From Bacteroidota bacterium (GTDB taxonomy: Bacteria > Bacteroidota > Bacteroidia > AKYH767-A > 2013-40CM-41-45): DNA of 64,000 bases. This document shows, in pieces, positions 1 through 9,466 of the stretch (position 1 is its first letter; each line of letters opens with the position of its first letter). The notes beneath the pieces were generated by a model. It was not told the DNA's origin. It ran no database searches and saw nothing but the letters and a program-made list of their open reading frames with translations. The stretch covers positions 124,001 through 188,000 of the forward strand of contig QQVM01000012.1 of the NCBI GenBank assembly GCA_003389385.1, given 5' to 3'. The position numbers and the translations under genes were made by a program.

Positions 1-2113
1 TCAAATAGCGTTTCCCTTCTGCACAATCAAAGGGGCCCGGGGCTGGATGATTCATGACATATCGAAGTTGGAAGTTGTCTTTGTTGGGAGTTTCCTGGAA
101 AATCAAATCCTGAGGGAAATTCTTCCTGTCATAACGAACATGAAGCCTGGTAATAAACAATTCACCTTCATAAGCACTGCCATTTCTTCCTGGAATTATC
201 CAGTCAGCACCGGCCATTTTAATGTCGGCATACACAGGAGGATTACCTGCACAGGGATCACACTTCACAAAGTTTCTTCCTGAAATGTCCCATGAATATT
301 CCAGGTAAACATTATTCTTTCCTTCCCTTTCAAAGGTTCTGTCAAAAACTGCTTTATAAAAGCCGCTGAAATCACTGGCGATAAACTCAGGGATGTTTCT
401 GTCTGTCGGAACTTTTACTGTCCTGTAGTTTACAGTTTCTACCCTTCCCTTTGAAGAAAGGGCATACACAATCATTTCCTGGCTTCCACTTGCATTGGCC
501 ATTCCAAGTCGAATAGGCAACATGAAGCGAGGAGAACTGAAAGATATTTGCAATGGACGTAAACTCCCCCTGCCTTCTGAGTTAAACTTTTCAAGATTAA
601 TCTTCACAACAAAAAACTTAAGATTATTCTTTACATAAGGTTCAAGCACCTCCTTTGCTTTCTCAGGGATTTTATATCCATGATCAGTCAGCCATCTTTC
701 CAGTCCGGAACTTTCTTCGGCGGATAAAATAAGAATGTCATATTCACCAACAGCATACTTTGCTTCGATTTTCACTTTATATGAATTCTCTTGTTTTATT
801 TCAGAGGTTGTTGTACGTGACTCTGATTTAAACATTGTTGGAAGAGCGTCTTCCTGAATTTCCAACCTGTCCCAACACGGATTTTGATCCCAATATTCAA
901 CCAGTCGAGGACCAGAATAAGCATCAAATGAATCGAACAACTTCTTCTCTACTATTTTTATGTCTGATTTTTTCAGCACAACTGGAACAGGCACTACCAT
1001 TGCGAAATGATTAGGCTCACCTGAATAATCGCTGCTCATTGTCACAACAGTTTTTTCTCCATCGCGTACGAGAATCACTTGTGATGCTTTATTGAACAGG
1101 GATGCGTCTGCTTTTGCTACATAAAATCCGCAAAATGCTTCAGATCGGGCAGGCAACATTAGAAAAGCTGTCAGCAAAATGAATGAGGGAACAATAAGTT
1201 TAAGAAATGCAGGAGTCTTAACCTTTGGCTTTAACAAACTCATTGCATGAAATGAATTCCATCTGAAAGGTTTTCCTGAAAATAGCTTATCAAGTAATGG
1301 AGTGAACAATGACAAGATAAACAAAGCATAAAGTGGTGCGCCATTAACCCAAAATTTAAATTGAAGAATGGCTGCGAACACTCCGGTTGTTGCAGCCCAC
1401 ACGATCCTGACAAACTTGTTAGACGGTGAACTGACAGGATCGGTGATCATGAAAAAAGTGAACAGCAAAAGAGTTCCGCTGCTGAACTGCTGAAAGAAAA
1501 AGTCGAGTGGCCAGCCTTGATAAATTATGGAACGAAAAAACATAACAGCTGAGAATGATAGCAGGAAAGCCATCGCTGTATCTACTCTTTTGACGTTTGC
1601 AAGGACAACAAATCCCAAAGTTCCGACAATGAAAATCCACATTCCATGACTTCCCCATTGTCCGGGCGATATCCAGGCATCACCGCTGAGCAGTACAGTG
1701 AGCACAATGCCGAAATTGGTCGGATTAAAAATGTGTTTTCCATTAATACGAAAAGCGAATTTACTTCCAATACTCAGAACAGAAGCCAATACAGCTGTTA
1801 GAGCGAAATTGCTCTTCATCATAAGGCAAATGCTCAAAGCTGAAATGAGCGCACTTTTAACTGATGAGTAATCTTTGTTGCTTAAAAGAGAAAGTAAAAG
1901 TTGTGTGCCAATGCATGCAAAAAAAGTGGCAGTAAAATTTAATGAATATTCAAACCAACCCAATCTGAAAAGTCCAAAAATTAAAAAGGACGACAGAAAA
2001 ATTATTTGATAATGTCTGCCATCCTTTTTCAGAAACACGATAACATGTTGAAGCCGAAGCGAATTTTTTTCTATCGCTGTTTGAACAGCGCTTCTTTGAA
2101 TTGCATTTTCCAT
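1..2113 (-). CDS. RnfD/NqrB-like membrane protein fused to DUF2330 (3' end outside window)
   Basis: The minus-strand frame is open from the start codon off the left edge, so the C-terminus is missing (704 codons visible). Residues about 30-290 are hydrophobic and resemble the NQR2/RnfD family: a FNPTNFGIV motif, then a GT-rich helix ending in FMITDP. A further hydrophobic stretch (about 300-320) ends at PARSEA and looks like an internal export signal. From about 321 the sequence matches DUF2330 (ECGF-like opening CGFYVAKAD, then VPVPVVL and SGPRLVEYWDQNPC). The SGAT motif that carries covalent FMN in RnfD/NqrB is absent from the membrane part, so redox activity is doubtful. I placed the start at ATG 2113 (MENAIQRS). 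The frame stays open to a stop at 2318-2320, and GTG 2257 would add 48 plausible residues. The family assignment is firm; the function is unknown. Confidence 0.8.
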   Translation of the reverse strand, partial: MENAIQRSAVQTAIEKNSLRLQHVIVFLKKDGRHYQIIFLSSFLIFGLFRLGWFEYSLNFTATFFACIGTQLLLSLLSNKDYSSVKSALISALSICLMMKSNFALTAVLASVLSIGSKFAFRINGKHIFNPTNFGIVLTVLLSGDAWISPGQWGSHGMWIFIVGTLGFVVLANVKRVDTAMAFLLSFSAVMFFRSIIYQGWPLDFFFQQFSSGTLLLFTFFMITDPVSSPSNKFVRIVWAATTGVFAAILQFKFWVNGAPLYALFILSLFTPLLDKLFSGKPFRWNSFHAMSLLKPKVKTPAFLKLIVPSFILLTAFLMLPARSEAFCGFYVAKADASLFNKASQVILVRDGEKTVVTMSSDYSGEPNHFAMVVPVPVVLKKSDIKIVEKKLFDSFDAYSGPRLVEYWDQNPCWDRLEIQEDALPTMFKSESRTTTSEIKQENSYKVKIEAKYAVGEYDILILSAEESSGLERWLTDHGYKIPEKAKEVLEPYVKNNLKFFVVKINLEKFNSEGRGSLRPLQISFSSPRFMLPIRLGMANASGSQEMIVYALSSKGRVETVNYRTVKVPTDRNIPEFIASDFSGFYKAVFDRTFEREGKNNVYLEYSWDISGRNFVKCDPCAGNPPVYADIKMAGADWIIPGRNGSAYEGELFITRLHVRYDRKNFPQDLIFQETPNKDNFQLRYVMNHPAPGPFDCAEGKRYL

Positions 2114-2320
2114 AAGTTTTGTGATTTGGCAGAATTGATGAACAAGACATCGAAATTCCACAAGCACTTCTCCTGTATACTGAAACAGCTTATCAAGAGC
2201 ATTCAAAGAAAGACTGGACCTAAAAAGTCTTCGTCCATCCCATTTGGCCGAAATCACTGATCTCTGATTGTTGAAAACTGAAACCTGAATTATGGCAAAT
2301 TCACCAAAGCCTCTGAGCTA

Positions 2321-2646
2321 TTGCACTGATTGTACGCTAGTTACAAACCAAATCCTGCAAAAATATAATCGGCAGTTATTGTGAATTTTAACTCCTTGAA
2401 ATGCAAACGATTATGTTAGCCATGATCATTGTGATAATCAGCATCTTGTAAGATAAATTGTGTTTTTAAACGAATTTTAGGCTTTTTCAAACTTCAAGGC
2501 ATCCAATATTACTTGTAATTCTGCAGGAATTCGCAAAGATTCTGGATATGTTCGTCAAATTCTACCATTATCTTTCTCAAAATGTATCTAAATTCAATGC
2601 CGGACCAGGTTTCTACTTTTTAACACAAAAACTCCTTTAAAAAAGC
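2321..2646. other. intergenic region between divergent genes
   Basis: AT-rich spacer between the RnfD-like gene (minus) and the CotH-domain gene (plus). It should hold both promoters. Apart from the possible -7 box on the minus strand I see no hairpin, repeat or convincing small gene. Confidence 0.5.
2358..2365 (-). promoter_or_regulatory. possible Bacteroidota -7 box
   Basis: Read on the minus strand this is TATTTTTG, a match to the Bacteroidota consensus TAnnTTTG, lying about 100-245 bases upstream of the two candidate starts of the RnfD-like gene. No TTG box is visible at the expected spacing, so this may be chance. Confidence 0.25.
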
Positions 2647-5600
2647 ATGAATTCACTTATCAAAAGATTCATTCCAAATGTCATCCCTTTAATTTTAATC
2701 TTAGTCGCACCCGAAGCATATTCACAGATTCTGATTAATGAAATTTGCTCTTCAAATATCAATTCTATTTTAAATGATGATGGAGACAATAATGACTGGA
2801 TAGAAATATGTAATGCAGGATCCAATGCGGTAAACCTTGGCGGCTATGGTCTTTCGGATGAGATAAGTAAGCCATACAAGTTCACATTTCCACCGATGAA
2901 TATTAATCCCGGGCAAAGAGTGTTAGTATTTGCATCCGGACGAGAGGGCAATCAGACTGGCACACGTTGGGAGACAGCAGTACATGCAGGAAACACATGG
3001 AGATATTTTGTCGGCAACTCACAACCAGACACAAACTGGAGAAATCTTTCATTCGATGATTCAGGTTGGTTGAGCGGGCCTGGCGGAATAGGATATGATG
3101 ATAATGATGATGCCACCGTTATTCCAAACTGTCTTTCAGTAATGATGAGAAAATCTTTTATTATCCCTGACACATCGGATATCCATGACGCAATATTCAA
3201 CATTGATTACGATGATGGTTTTGTAGCCTATTTAAACGGTGTTGAAATAGCACGTGCAAATGTCGGGAATCCGGGAGACAGGCCGGCGTTCAATGTACTT
3301 GCATCTTCATCACATGAAGCAAGAATGTACAATGGCCAGCTTCCTGATTCATTTTATATAGATGCCTGGACTTTAAAAAACATTATTGTTCCAGGCAACA
3401 ATGTGCTTGCTGTACAAGTTCACAATCGATCTGCTTCTTCTGACGATCTTTCTGCGATTCCTTTTCTCTCTTTCGGAATGCTCAGTGCCGTGAATACTTT
3501 TTCACCTGTTCCTTCATGGTTTCGCATTCCGGCCGGAGGATATCTGCAAGCGGATTTCAAATTGAGCAAATCAGGAGATGAGCTGTTGCTAACAGATGAT
3601 CTGGGCCTTACAATAGATCAGGTAATTGTCCCCGAACTTTTGCCCAATCATTCCTTCGGCAGATCTTCAGATGGCAGTTCCACATTTTGTGTCTTCAGAT
3701 CACCCACTCCGCTGAGTTCTAATTCAGGCTCTACATGTTATCCTGGATATGTGGCAAGTCCGGTGTTTTCACTTGCACCAGGCAAGTACACATCTACCCA
3801 AACAGTTACACTAAGCTGCAGCACTCCGGGAGCAGTCATCCGCTACACAACTAACGGCAATGAACCGGTTGGTACTTCTCCGCAATACAATGGACCGATT
3901 ACAGTTAATAAAACCCGGATATTAAAAGCGAGGGCATTCAAATCAGGATATCTCGACAGTCCGGTTATCACCAACTCCTATTTTATCAATGAAAATCACA
4001 GACTGCCTGTCTTTACAGTAAGCACAGACTCGCTGAATTTATGGGATTGGAATACCGGTATATATGTAATGGGGCCCAATGCCAGTTCCACACATCCTTA
4101 CAAGGGTGCAAATTTCTGGCAGGACTGGGAGAAGCCGGCGGTAATTGAATACTATGATAAAAACTGGAACCGTCAATTTCACTTCAATGCCGATATCGAA
4201 ATTTACGGTAACTACAGCCAGGCAAAACCACAGAAAAGTTTTGAAGTAAAGCTTAGCAAAGAAAAAGGGATGTCAGAACTTGAATATTCCTTATGGCCGG
4301 ACAAGCCATTCATCACGAAAACAGATAATTTCATTCTCAGAAACGCTGGTTCCGACTGGAACAAAGCGCATTTCCGTGACGCATTCATGGAGCGGGTAAT
4401 GAGGCCTACACATTCCGGTTATTTGTCAACCGACCTGGCAATTGTATATTTAAACGGTGATTACTGGGGAGTGTATTCAATTCATGAAAACCATGACCAG
4501 CACTGGGTAAAAAACAATTACGGATACGAGAAGAACGAAATTGATATGATGCTGATCGGATCTGATGTGGAAGTAAAATTTGGAGATGATATTGCATACA
4601 ACGAACTAGTGAACTATGCAAAAAGCCAAAATCCAAACAGCTCAACATTCTACAGCAACATCGACTCGAAGCTGGATCTGAAAAACTTTACTGATTATTT
4701 CATTGCTGAAACTTATTGGAATAATTTAGACTGGATGGGAAGTTATACAAACAACATCAAGTCCTGGAGACCGCGTGTTGGAGATGACAGAAAGGTCAGA
4801 TTTCTGCTGTATGATCTCGATATGGGATGCGCATATTCAGGAAGCAGCAGCAGTACAAATACCCTGTCAATTGCAGTTAATCCACAAAGCAAGAATTCAG
4901 CTTCTGACATACTCCAGTCAATTCTCAACAACAGCACTTATAAAACATATTTCATCAACAGATATGCAGATCTGATCAATACAATTTTCCAGCCTTCCAA
5001 GGTCACTCCAATCATGAATCAATTCAAGGATTCAATGAATTATGACATGCCCAGGCATTTTGACACATGGCCTTCTTTTAGAAATGACACCTACAGTATG
5101 AGCACCTGGAATTCCGTAATGAACAGCATGAACAGTTTCATAAGTGCCAGACCGGGAAATGTCAGAGGGCATATTCAAAGTCAGTTCAATCTCAACAAGC
5201 AGGTCACGCTGACCTTGAATGTAAGTCCCGCTGGCGCCGGAAGAATCCTCATCAGTACAATAGTTCCTGAATCATATCCATGGTCAGGAGTATACTTTCA
5301 GGGAAATCCTGTCACCATCACTGCCATTCCAAATCCCGGATACAGCTTTGACCGCTGGAGATCCAATGTGGTAATAAATTCAAACGACAGAAATCAAACT
5401 ACTACCTACAACTTCACTTCCACTGATCAGATAACAGCATATTTTACAGGAAGCCCTCAAACACCGGGCATTTCTATCAGTGAATTTAATTATCACTCAT
5501 CCGATGTGAATGATGCAGGAGACTGGATTGAACTGCATAACTATGGTAATATTGACATAGACATTTCACAGTGGAAAATTCAGGATGATGAAGATTATCA

Positions 5601-7119
5601 CAAATTCATATTTCCAGTGAATACAGTCATTCGTGCAGGAGAATACCTTGTTGTTGCAGAAGACTTGAGTAAGTTCCGGAATATACATCCGTCTGTTAAC
5701 AATGTGACTGGTCCTCTTGGATTCAGTCTCAGCAATAGCGGGGAGCTCATACGTTTATCAGATCATGCTGATGTTGTCAGAGTTTCATTCACATACAATG
5801 ACAGGTCGCCATGGCCAGTCAGCGCTGATGGAGAAGGGTATACATGTGAACTTCTGGACCCGAACGCAAACCTTAATGACGGAAGCAACTGGTTTGCTGG
5901 TTGTGCAGGAGGTTCACCGGGAAGGGCATTTAGCGCACCGAACGCCTCATTCAGCAGCAATGGAGTAGATTATTTCTGCAGCGGCAGCTCCCTTACATTG
6001 CAAGCTGTCACCGGAAGTGGGTATGAATATCAATGGTATCGAAATATGAATCCAGTTTCAGGTGCGGATCAGGCAACCTATGAAGCAGATCAACCAGGAA
6101 GCTACTCACTGGCAGTTAGCAGTCAGGGATGTACAATCATTTCGAGCAGTCTGGTGGTCACAGAATTGCAGACAGGAACTCTGCCACAAATTAATGACAC
6201 ATTGAAATGCGGGCCTGGCTCTCTTGATTTGCATGCAACTTCTAACGACACTATATACTGGTATGATGCAACGGTAACTAACTTACTTTCTGTAGGAAAT
6301 TATTACACGACTCCTGCGCTAAACCATGGGATCATATACTATCTCCAAACAGGAAAGCGATGTCCTGGTCCTTTAAAAGAACTGGTAATAGATGTTTATT
6401 CTTATCCAAGAGATCCGTTTGCGCAAAGTGTTTCTCATTGCGGTGAAGGAAGTCTGATGCTTACGGCAAACTCACATGATCCGGTTTATTGGTATGATGC
6501 TCCATCGGGCAATCTGCTTGGAGCAGGCAATACATTTTCTATTCCGCATCTCACTTCAAGTACAGTGTTCTATTGCGTAGCAGGAGATGTATGTCAAAGT
6601 AATTTTGTACCGGTTCATGCTATTATTTTGTCTGAGCCCTTTGTAAACCTAGGACCTGACACAAGCATTCTATCCGGACAAAATATTGTATTAGATGCCG
6701 GAGCCGGATTTAGATCATATTTATGGTCAACTGGAGCAAGCACTCAAACAATCACTGCAAACTCAGATGGATTGTACTCTGTAACAGTGGAGGACAGAAA
6801 CGGATGCATTGCATATGATGATATTCTCATTAGTATACTGAGCAGTGCAAATGAATTATCCAATATGAATGGAGCTTTTCGAGCATTCCCTGTTCCTGCA
6901 AGCGGACAATTGTCAATTTTACTTCCTGACAGTAAAAATGAAGATGGCATATTAGAATTATTTGCATCAGACGGAAGATTAATGAAGCTTCAGTCAGTCT
7001 TAGAGACAGAAAATAAAAAGAAGCTAGACTGGGATATCCGCGACTTTCCGTCAGGGATCTACTTCCTCAAATATTCCGATTCACAAAACAAAATGTCTAT
7101 AAAAATTCCGATTCGTTAA
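2647..7119 (+). CDS. CotH-kinase-domain surface protein with two lamin-tail domains, T9SS cargo
   Basis: Secreted 1490-residue protein. Order: signal peptide (1-27, ending AYSQ); lamin-tail domain (about 29-100, ILINEICSSN); beta-sandwich (about 118-278); chitobiase/hexosaminidase C-terminal-like domain (about 377-452, VIRYTTNGNEP); CotH-like kinase domain (about 508-782); beta-rich repeat (about 854-937, GYSFDRW); second lamin-tail domain (about 940-1062, DWIELHNYG); Ig-like modules; T9SS type A sorting domain (about 1411-1490, FPVPASGQ to SGIYFLKY). Within CotH, residues near 518 (EIYGNYSQAKPQKSF) and YDLDMG near 720 fit the catalytic core, the Asp pair being the likely metal ligand. CotH proteins are atypical protein kinases in spore coats and effectors; here the substrate is unknown, perhaps co-secreted matrix proteins. 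It is a single-gene unit ending at a shared bidirectional terminator. Confidence 0.87.
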   Translation: MNSLIKRFIPNVIPLILILVAPEAYSQILINEICSSNINSILNDDGDNNDWIEICNAGSNAVNLGGYGLSDEISKPYKFTFPPMNINPGQRVLVFASGREGNQTGTRWETAVHAGNTWRYFVGNSQPDTNWRNLSFDDSGWLSGPGGIGYDDNDDATVIPNCLSVMMRKSFIIPDTSDIHDAIFNIDYDDGFVAYLNGVEIARANVGNPGDRPAFNVLASSSHEARMYNGQLPDSFYIDAWTLKNIIVPGNNVLAVQVHNRSASSDDLSAIPFLSFGMLSAVNTFSPVPSWFRIPAGGYLQADFKLSKSGDELLLTDDLGLTIDQVIVPELLPNHSFGRSSDGSSTFCVFRSPTPLSSNSGSTCYPGYVASPVFSLAPGKYTSTQTVTLSCSTPGAVIRYTTNGNEPVGTSPQYNGPITVNKTRILKARAFKSGYLDSPVITNSYFINENHRLPVFTVSTDSLNLWDWNTGIYVMGPNASSTHPYKGANFWQDWEKPAVIEYYDKNWNRQFHFNADIEIYGNYSQAKPQKSFEVKLSKEKGMSELEYSLWPDKPFITKTDNFILRNAGSDWNKAHFRDAFMERVMRPTHSGYLSTDLAIVYLNGDYWGVYSIHENHDQHWVKNNYGYEKNEIDMMLIGSDVEVKFGDDIAYNELVNYAKSQNPNSSTFYSNIDSKLDLKNFTDYFIAETYWNNLDWMGSYTNNIKSWRPRVGDDRKVRFLLYDLDMGCAYSGSSSSTNTLSIAVNPQSKNSASDILQSILNNSTYKTYFINRYADLINTIFQPSKVTPIMNQFKDSMNYDMPRHFDTWPSFRNDTYSMSTWNSVMNSMNSFISARPGNVRGHIQSQFNLNKQVTLTLNVSPAGAGRILISTIVPESYPWSGVYFQGNPVTITAIPNPGYSFDRWRSNVVINSNDRNQTTTYNFTSTDQITAYFTGSPQTPGISISEFNYHSSDVNDAGDWIELHNYGNIDIDISQWKIQDDEDYHKFIFPVNTVIRAGEYLVVAEDLSKFRNIHPSVNNVTGPLGFSLSNSGELIRLSDHADVVRVSFTYNDRSPWPVSADGEGYTCELLDPNANLNDGSNWFAGCAGGSPGRAFSAPNASFSSNGVDYFCSGSSLTLQAVTGSGYEYQWYRNMNPVSGADQATYEADQPGSYSLAVSSQGCTIISSSLVVTELQTGTLPQINDTLKCGPGSLDLHATSNDTIYWYDATVTNLLSVGNYYTTPALNHGIIYYLQTGKRCPGPLKELVIDVYSYPRDPFAQSVSHCGEGSLMLTANSHDPVYWYDAPSGNLLGAGNTFSIPHLTSSTVFYCVAGDVCQSNFVPVHAIILSEPFVNLGPDTSILSGQNIVLDAGAGFRSYLWSTGASTQTITANSDGLYSVTVEDRNGCIAYDDILISILSSANELSNMNGAFRAFPVPASGQLSILLPDSKNEDGILELFASDGRLMKLQSVLETENKKKLDWDIRDFPSGIYFLKYSDSQNKMSIKIPIR

Positions 7120-7193
7120 AACAATTATTCCAGGCTCTGCATTCTGTAGTTCGGACACTTTTACTAAGAGCTTAGTAATTTAATTGTATAGAA

Positions 7194-7227
7194 TAAAAAA
7201 ACCCGGAGGAATTCCTCCGGGTTTTTC
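7194..7227. terminator. bidirectional intrinsic terminator
   Basis: A perfect 22-base palindrome (7201-7222, ACCCGGAGGAA and its complement) sits between an A-tract and a T-tract, so it terminates in both directions. It serves the convergent CotH-domain gene and the beta-propeller gene ending at 7246. Confidence 0.9.
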
Positions 7228-7245
7228 GTCAGACTATCAAATGGA

Positions 7246-9267
7246 TTATCTGACAATGGTTACTTTTTCAGTCAGGACTTTTGATCCGCTGATAAGCTTT
7301 ACAACGTACACGCCTTCTGCAAAGCGGTTGATGTCGATTTGACTGCTCATTTCAGGATTTTCTATGCGGAACATTTCTTTACCGCTGAGATCATACACTG
7401 AAATTATTGCGCCTTTATCAGCACCGGCAACTGAAACAAACAGTTTGCCTGACGCCGGATTAGGATATACAGAAAGTTCGGCATTGTTGTTCACTTTTGG
7501 AACATTCACTAATACAGGGTCCTGAACGTTCAGGCGAAGAATGTAAGTGAATCTGAAGTTTGCATCTTCGAGCAAAGTCCAGTTACCTGTAGAGAACTTG
7601 ATGAATGAAGTTCCTTCCTGAAAATTAAATGTAGTATAGGCCAGAGTTCTGTTAAGGTTATTTTGATTTACTCCAACAAAATAATTGCCGGGGCTGAGCT
7701 GTATTGGACCGCCAATGAAAGGCAAGGTAAGAAACACTCCGCTTACCGTATCTGCGGCAGTGAAAACATAATATCTTGTGGTAGCAATAACACCAAGAGG
7801 AGTTCCTGCAAAATTGTAGAGATCAACATTCACGCTGTCTCCCACTTTTGGAGAGCGAAGGAAGAATGAAACAGAGGAAGCGTAGGAAGCCGCAGGCGTG
7901 GTGAAGAGCTGGCCAAGAACTCCGGAAGAACCTGCCTGAAGTCCGAAGCTACCCTGAACCGTGTTATTATCGCGGCCCATGATAGAATCAGTGATGATCA
8001 TGTTATAACGAATGGTATCGTTGATATTCACCTGATCAGCCTGCACACCAGAATTAATATAACCAGTCACATTATAAACCCCATTGGATGTAGGAGTATA
8101 GTTACCTGAAATTGCCACATTGTCTGAAGTACCAGGAGCCATATTGAAGATCCTGCCTGTATCGGTATACAATGGATTGCCACCAGATTTCACATCAAGG
8201 ATGAAATTTACTGTATCAAGTGAACTTGTACCTCTGTTTGTGATATCCATGGCCCATGTGTAAGGCTGAATCATAAACAAAGGATGATAGGTATAAGCTG
8301 GAATGAAACGGATAGTGTCAGACGAGGCGTCATAAGCAGGAGGTATATAATCATTCAGTTCATAAGCGAAAAGACGATTTGATGGCACTCCTTGCAAGAG
8401 ACCAACTATGCTGCGATGACCAGAAGGATCCAATCCATATGTAATGCACAGTCCGCCTGCCAGTCCACTTGAAAGTCCTGATCCAATATCGGACATAACA
8501 TTGTGGATGATTGCATCCGGCATTCCTGTTGAAATTTTGATTCTAACCAGGTCGCTTTGTGTAGCACTGGTAGACTGATCGAATGCCCAGATATATGGGC
8601 CACCTGCTGTGTAAGGATCAAAAGCGATTCCATACATAGCTGTAAGACCATGGTTTGCGGCAGAAATCGAACTCAGTTGAGTACCGGTCATGGAAATCAG
8701 ACGGATGTCTGTACCGTAATCTGAAATCCAGAATCCACCTGCACCACCGTCAGCTGTAGAATCATATGCAATGCCTCTTACAACTGCGGGAGCTGTGAAT
8801 GTAGATACCAGAGTTTTGGTAACTGGATCGATTTTATATACAGTTGGAGAATTGGCTCCTGCATAGATGTGGGTACCATCCCAGGTCATTCCGCGAACAC
8901 CGCTATTGCTCGCACCCACTCCTGCAACCTTGAATCTGCCTGTAATAGTTCCTGCCTGGTTGAATGTGAACATTGAATCCACAGCCCACGCAGACACCCA
9001 GAACTCAGTTCCGGTCCAAACCACACCGGCCATTCCGCTGGTTCCTCTTTGCGCAGTGGCATTATAGTTAAACTGGATATCGAACAAAGTATTGACCTCA
9101 GGTGTCTGGGTCAGACCTCTTGAAATTTTATTCACCAGTGAAGAATGTGATAATTCGAAATCACCATTTCCAATGCCAGGCGCTTTGTCAGCTTGTGCAA
9201 AAGCGACTGAAGTGCCGCCTGCCCAGAGACAGATTACAGCAGTAATTTTTAGTAAGGATTTTCTCAT
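7246..9267 (-). CDS. secreted beta-propeller protein, T9SS cargo
   Basis: 673-residue exported protein. Start chosen at ATG 9267 because it gives a clean signal peptide (MRKSLLKITAVICLW...SVAFAQ); a longer frame to 9324 would put 19 atypical residues in front. Residues about 50-330 contain repeated short strands of NHL/YncE-like propeller type (GMTWDGTHIYAG, GIAYDSTADGG, GFWISDYG). A beta-rich middle region (about 350-590) follows. The last 75 or so residues are a T9SS type A sorting domain (LSVYPNPASGK, then EGVYVVKLISG). It probably binds or displays at the cell surface; no catalytic residues are recognisable. It stands alone, with terminators on both sides. A TAnnTTTG match on the minus strand at 9284-9291 lies very close to the start and is uncertain. 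Confidence 0.82.
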   Translation of the reverse strand: MRKSLLKITAVICLWAGGTSVAFAQADKAPGIGNGDFELSHSSLVNKISRGLTQTPEVNTLFDIQFNYNATAQRGTSGMAGVVWTGTEFWVSAWAVDSMFTFNQAGTITGRFKVAGVGASNSGVRGMTWDGTHIYAGANSPTVYKIDPVTKTLVSTFTAPAVVRGIAYDSTADGGAGGFWISDYGTDIRLISMTGTQLSSISAANHGLTAMYGIAFDPYTAGGPYIWAFDQSTSATQSDLVRIKISTGMPDAIIHNVMSDIGSGLSSGLAGGLCITYGLDPSGHRSIVGLLQGVPSNRLFAYELNDYIPPAYDASSDTIRFIPAYTYHPLFMIQPYTWAMDITNRGTSSLDTVNFILDVKSGGNPLYTDTGRIFNMAPGTSDNVAISGNYTPTSNGVYNVTGYINSGVQADQVNINDTIRYNMIITDSIMGRDNNTVQGSFGLQAGSSGVLGQLFTTPAASYASSVSFFLRSPKVGDSVNVDLYNFAGTPLGVIATTRYYVFTAADTVSGVFLTLPFIGGPIQLSPGNYFVGVNQNNLNRTLAYTTFNFQEGTSFIKFSTGNWTLLEDANFRFTYILRLNVQDPVLVNVPKVNNNAELSVYPNPASGKLFVSVAGADKGAIISVYDLSGKEMFRIENPEMSSQIDINRFAEGVYVVKLISGSKVLTEKVTIVR

Positions 9268-9413
9268 AATTTTAGATTTTCCCCAAATGTATAAAAAGAA
9301 CAAATTCATTTTCGTTAATATCAAAAGATTAGAAAAAGAAGCAGCAATTCACTTCAATGATGGTTTAAAAGTAATATTGACATTAAAAATCGATAAAATA
9401 CAAAGTCAGCAGA

Positions 9414-9448
9414 CATAAAAAAAGGGATCCTTTTAAGGGATCCCTTTT
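9414..9448 (-). terminator. intrinsic terminator of the 51-residue-repeat adhesin gene
   Basis: An 11-bp stem (AAAAGGGATCC paired with GGATCCCTTTT) with a 7-base loop. On the minus strand it is followed by a run of seven T, 19 bases past the stop codon of the adhesin gene. Confidence 0.88.
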
Positions 9449-9466
9449 GTACAGATAATAGCTGAA

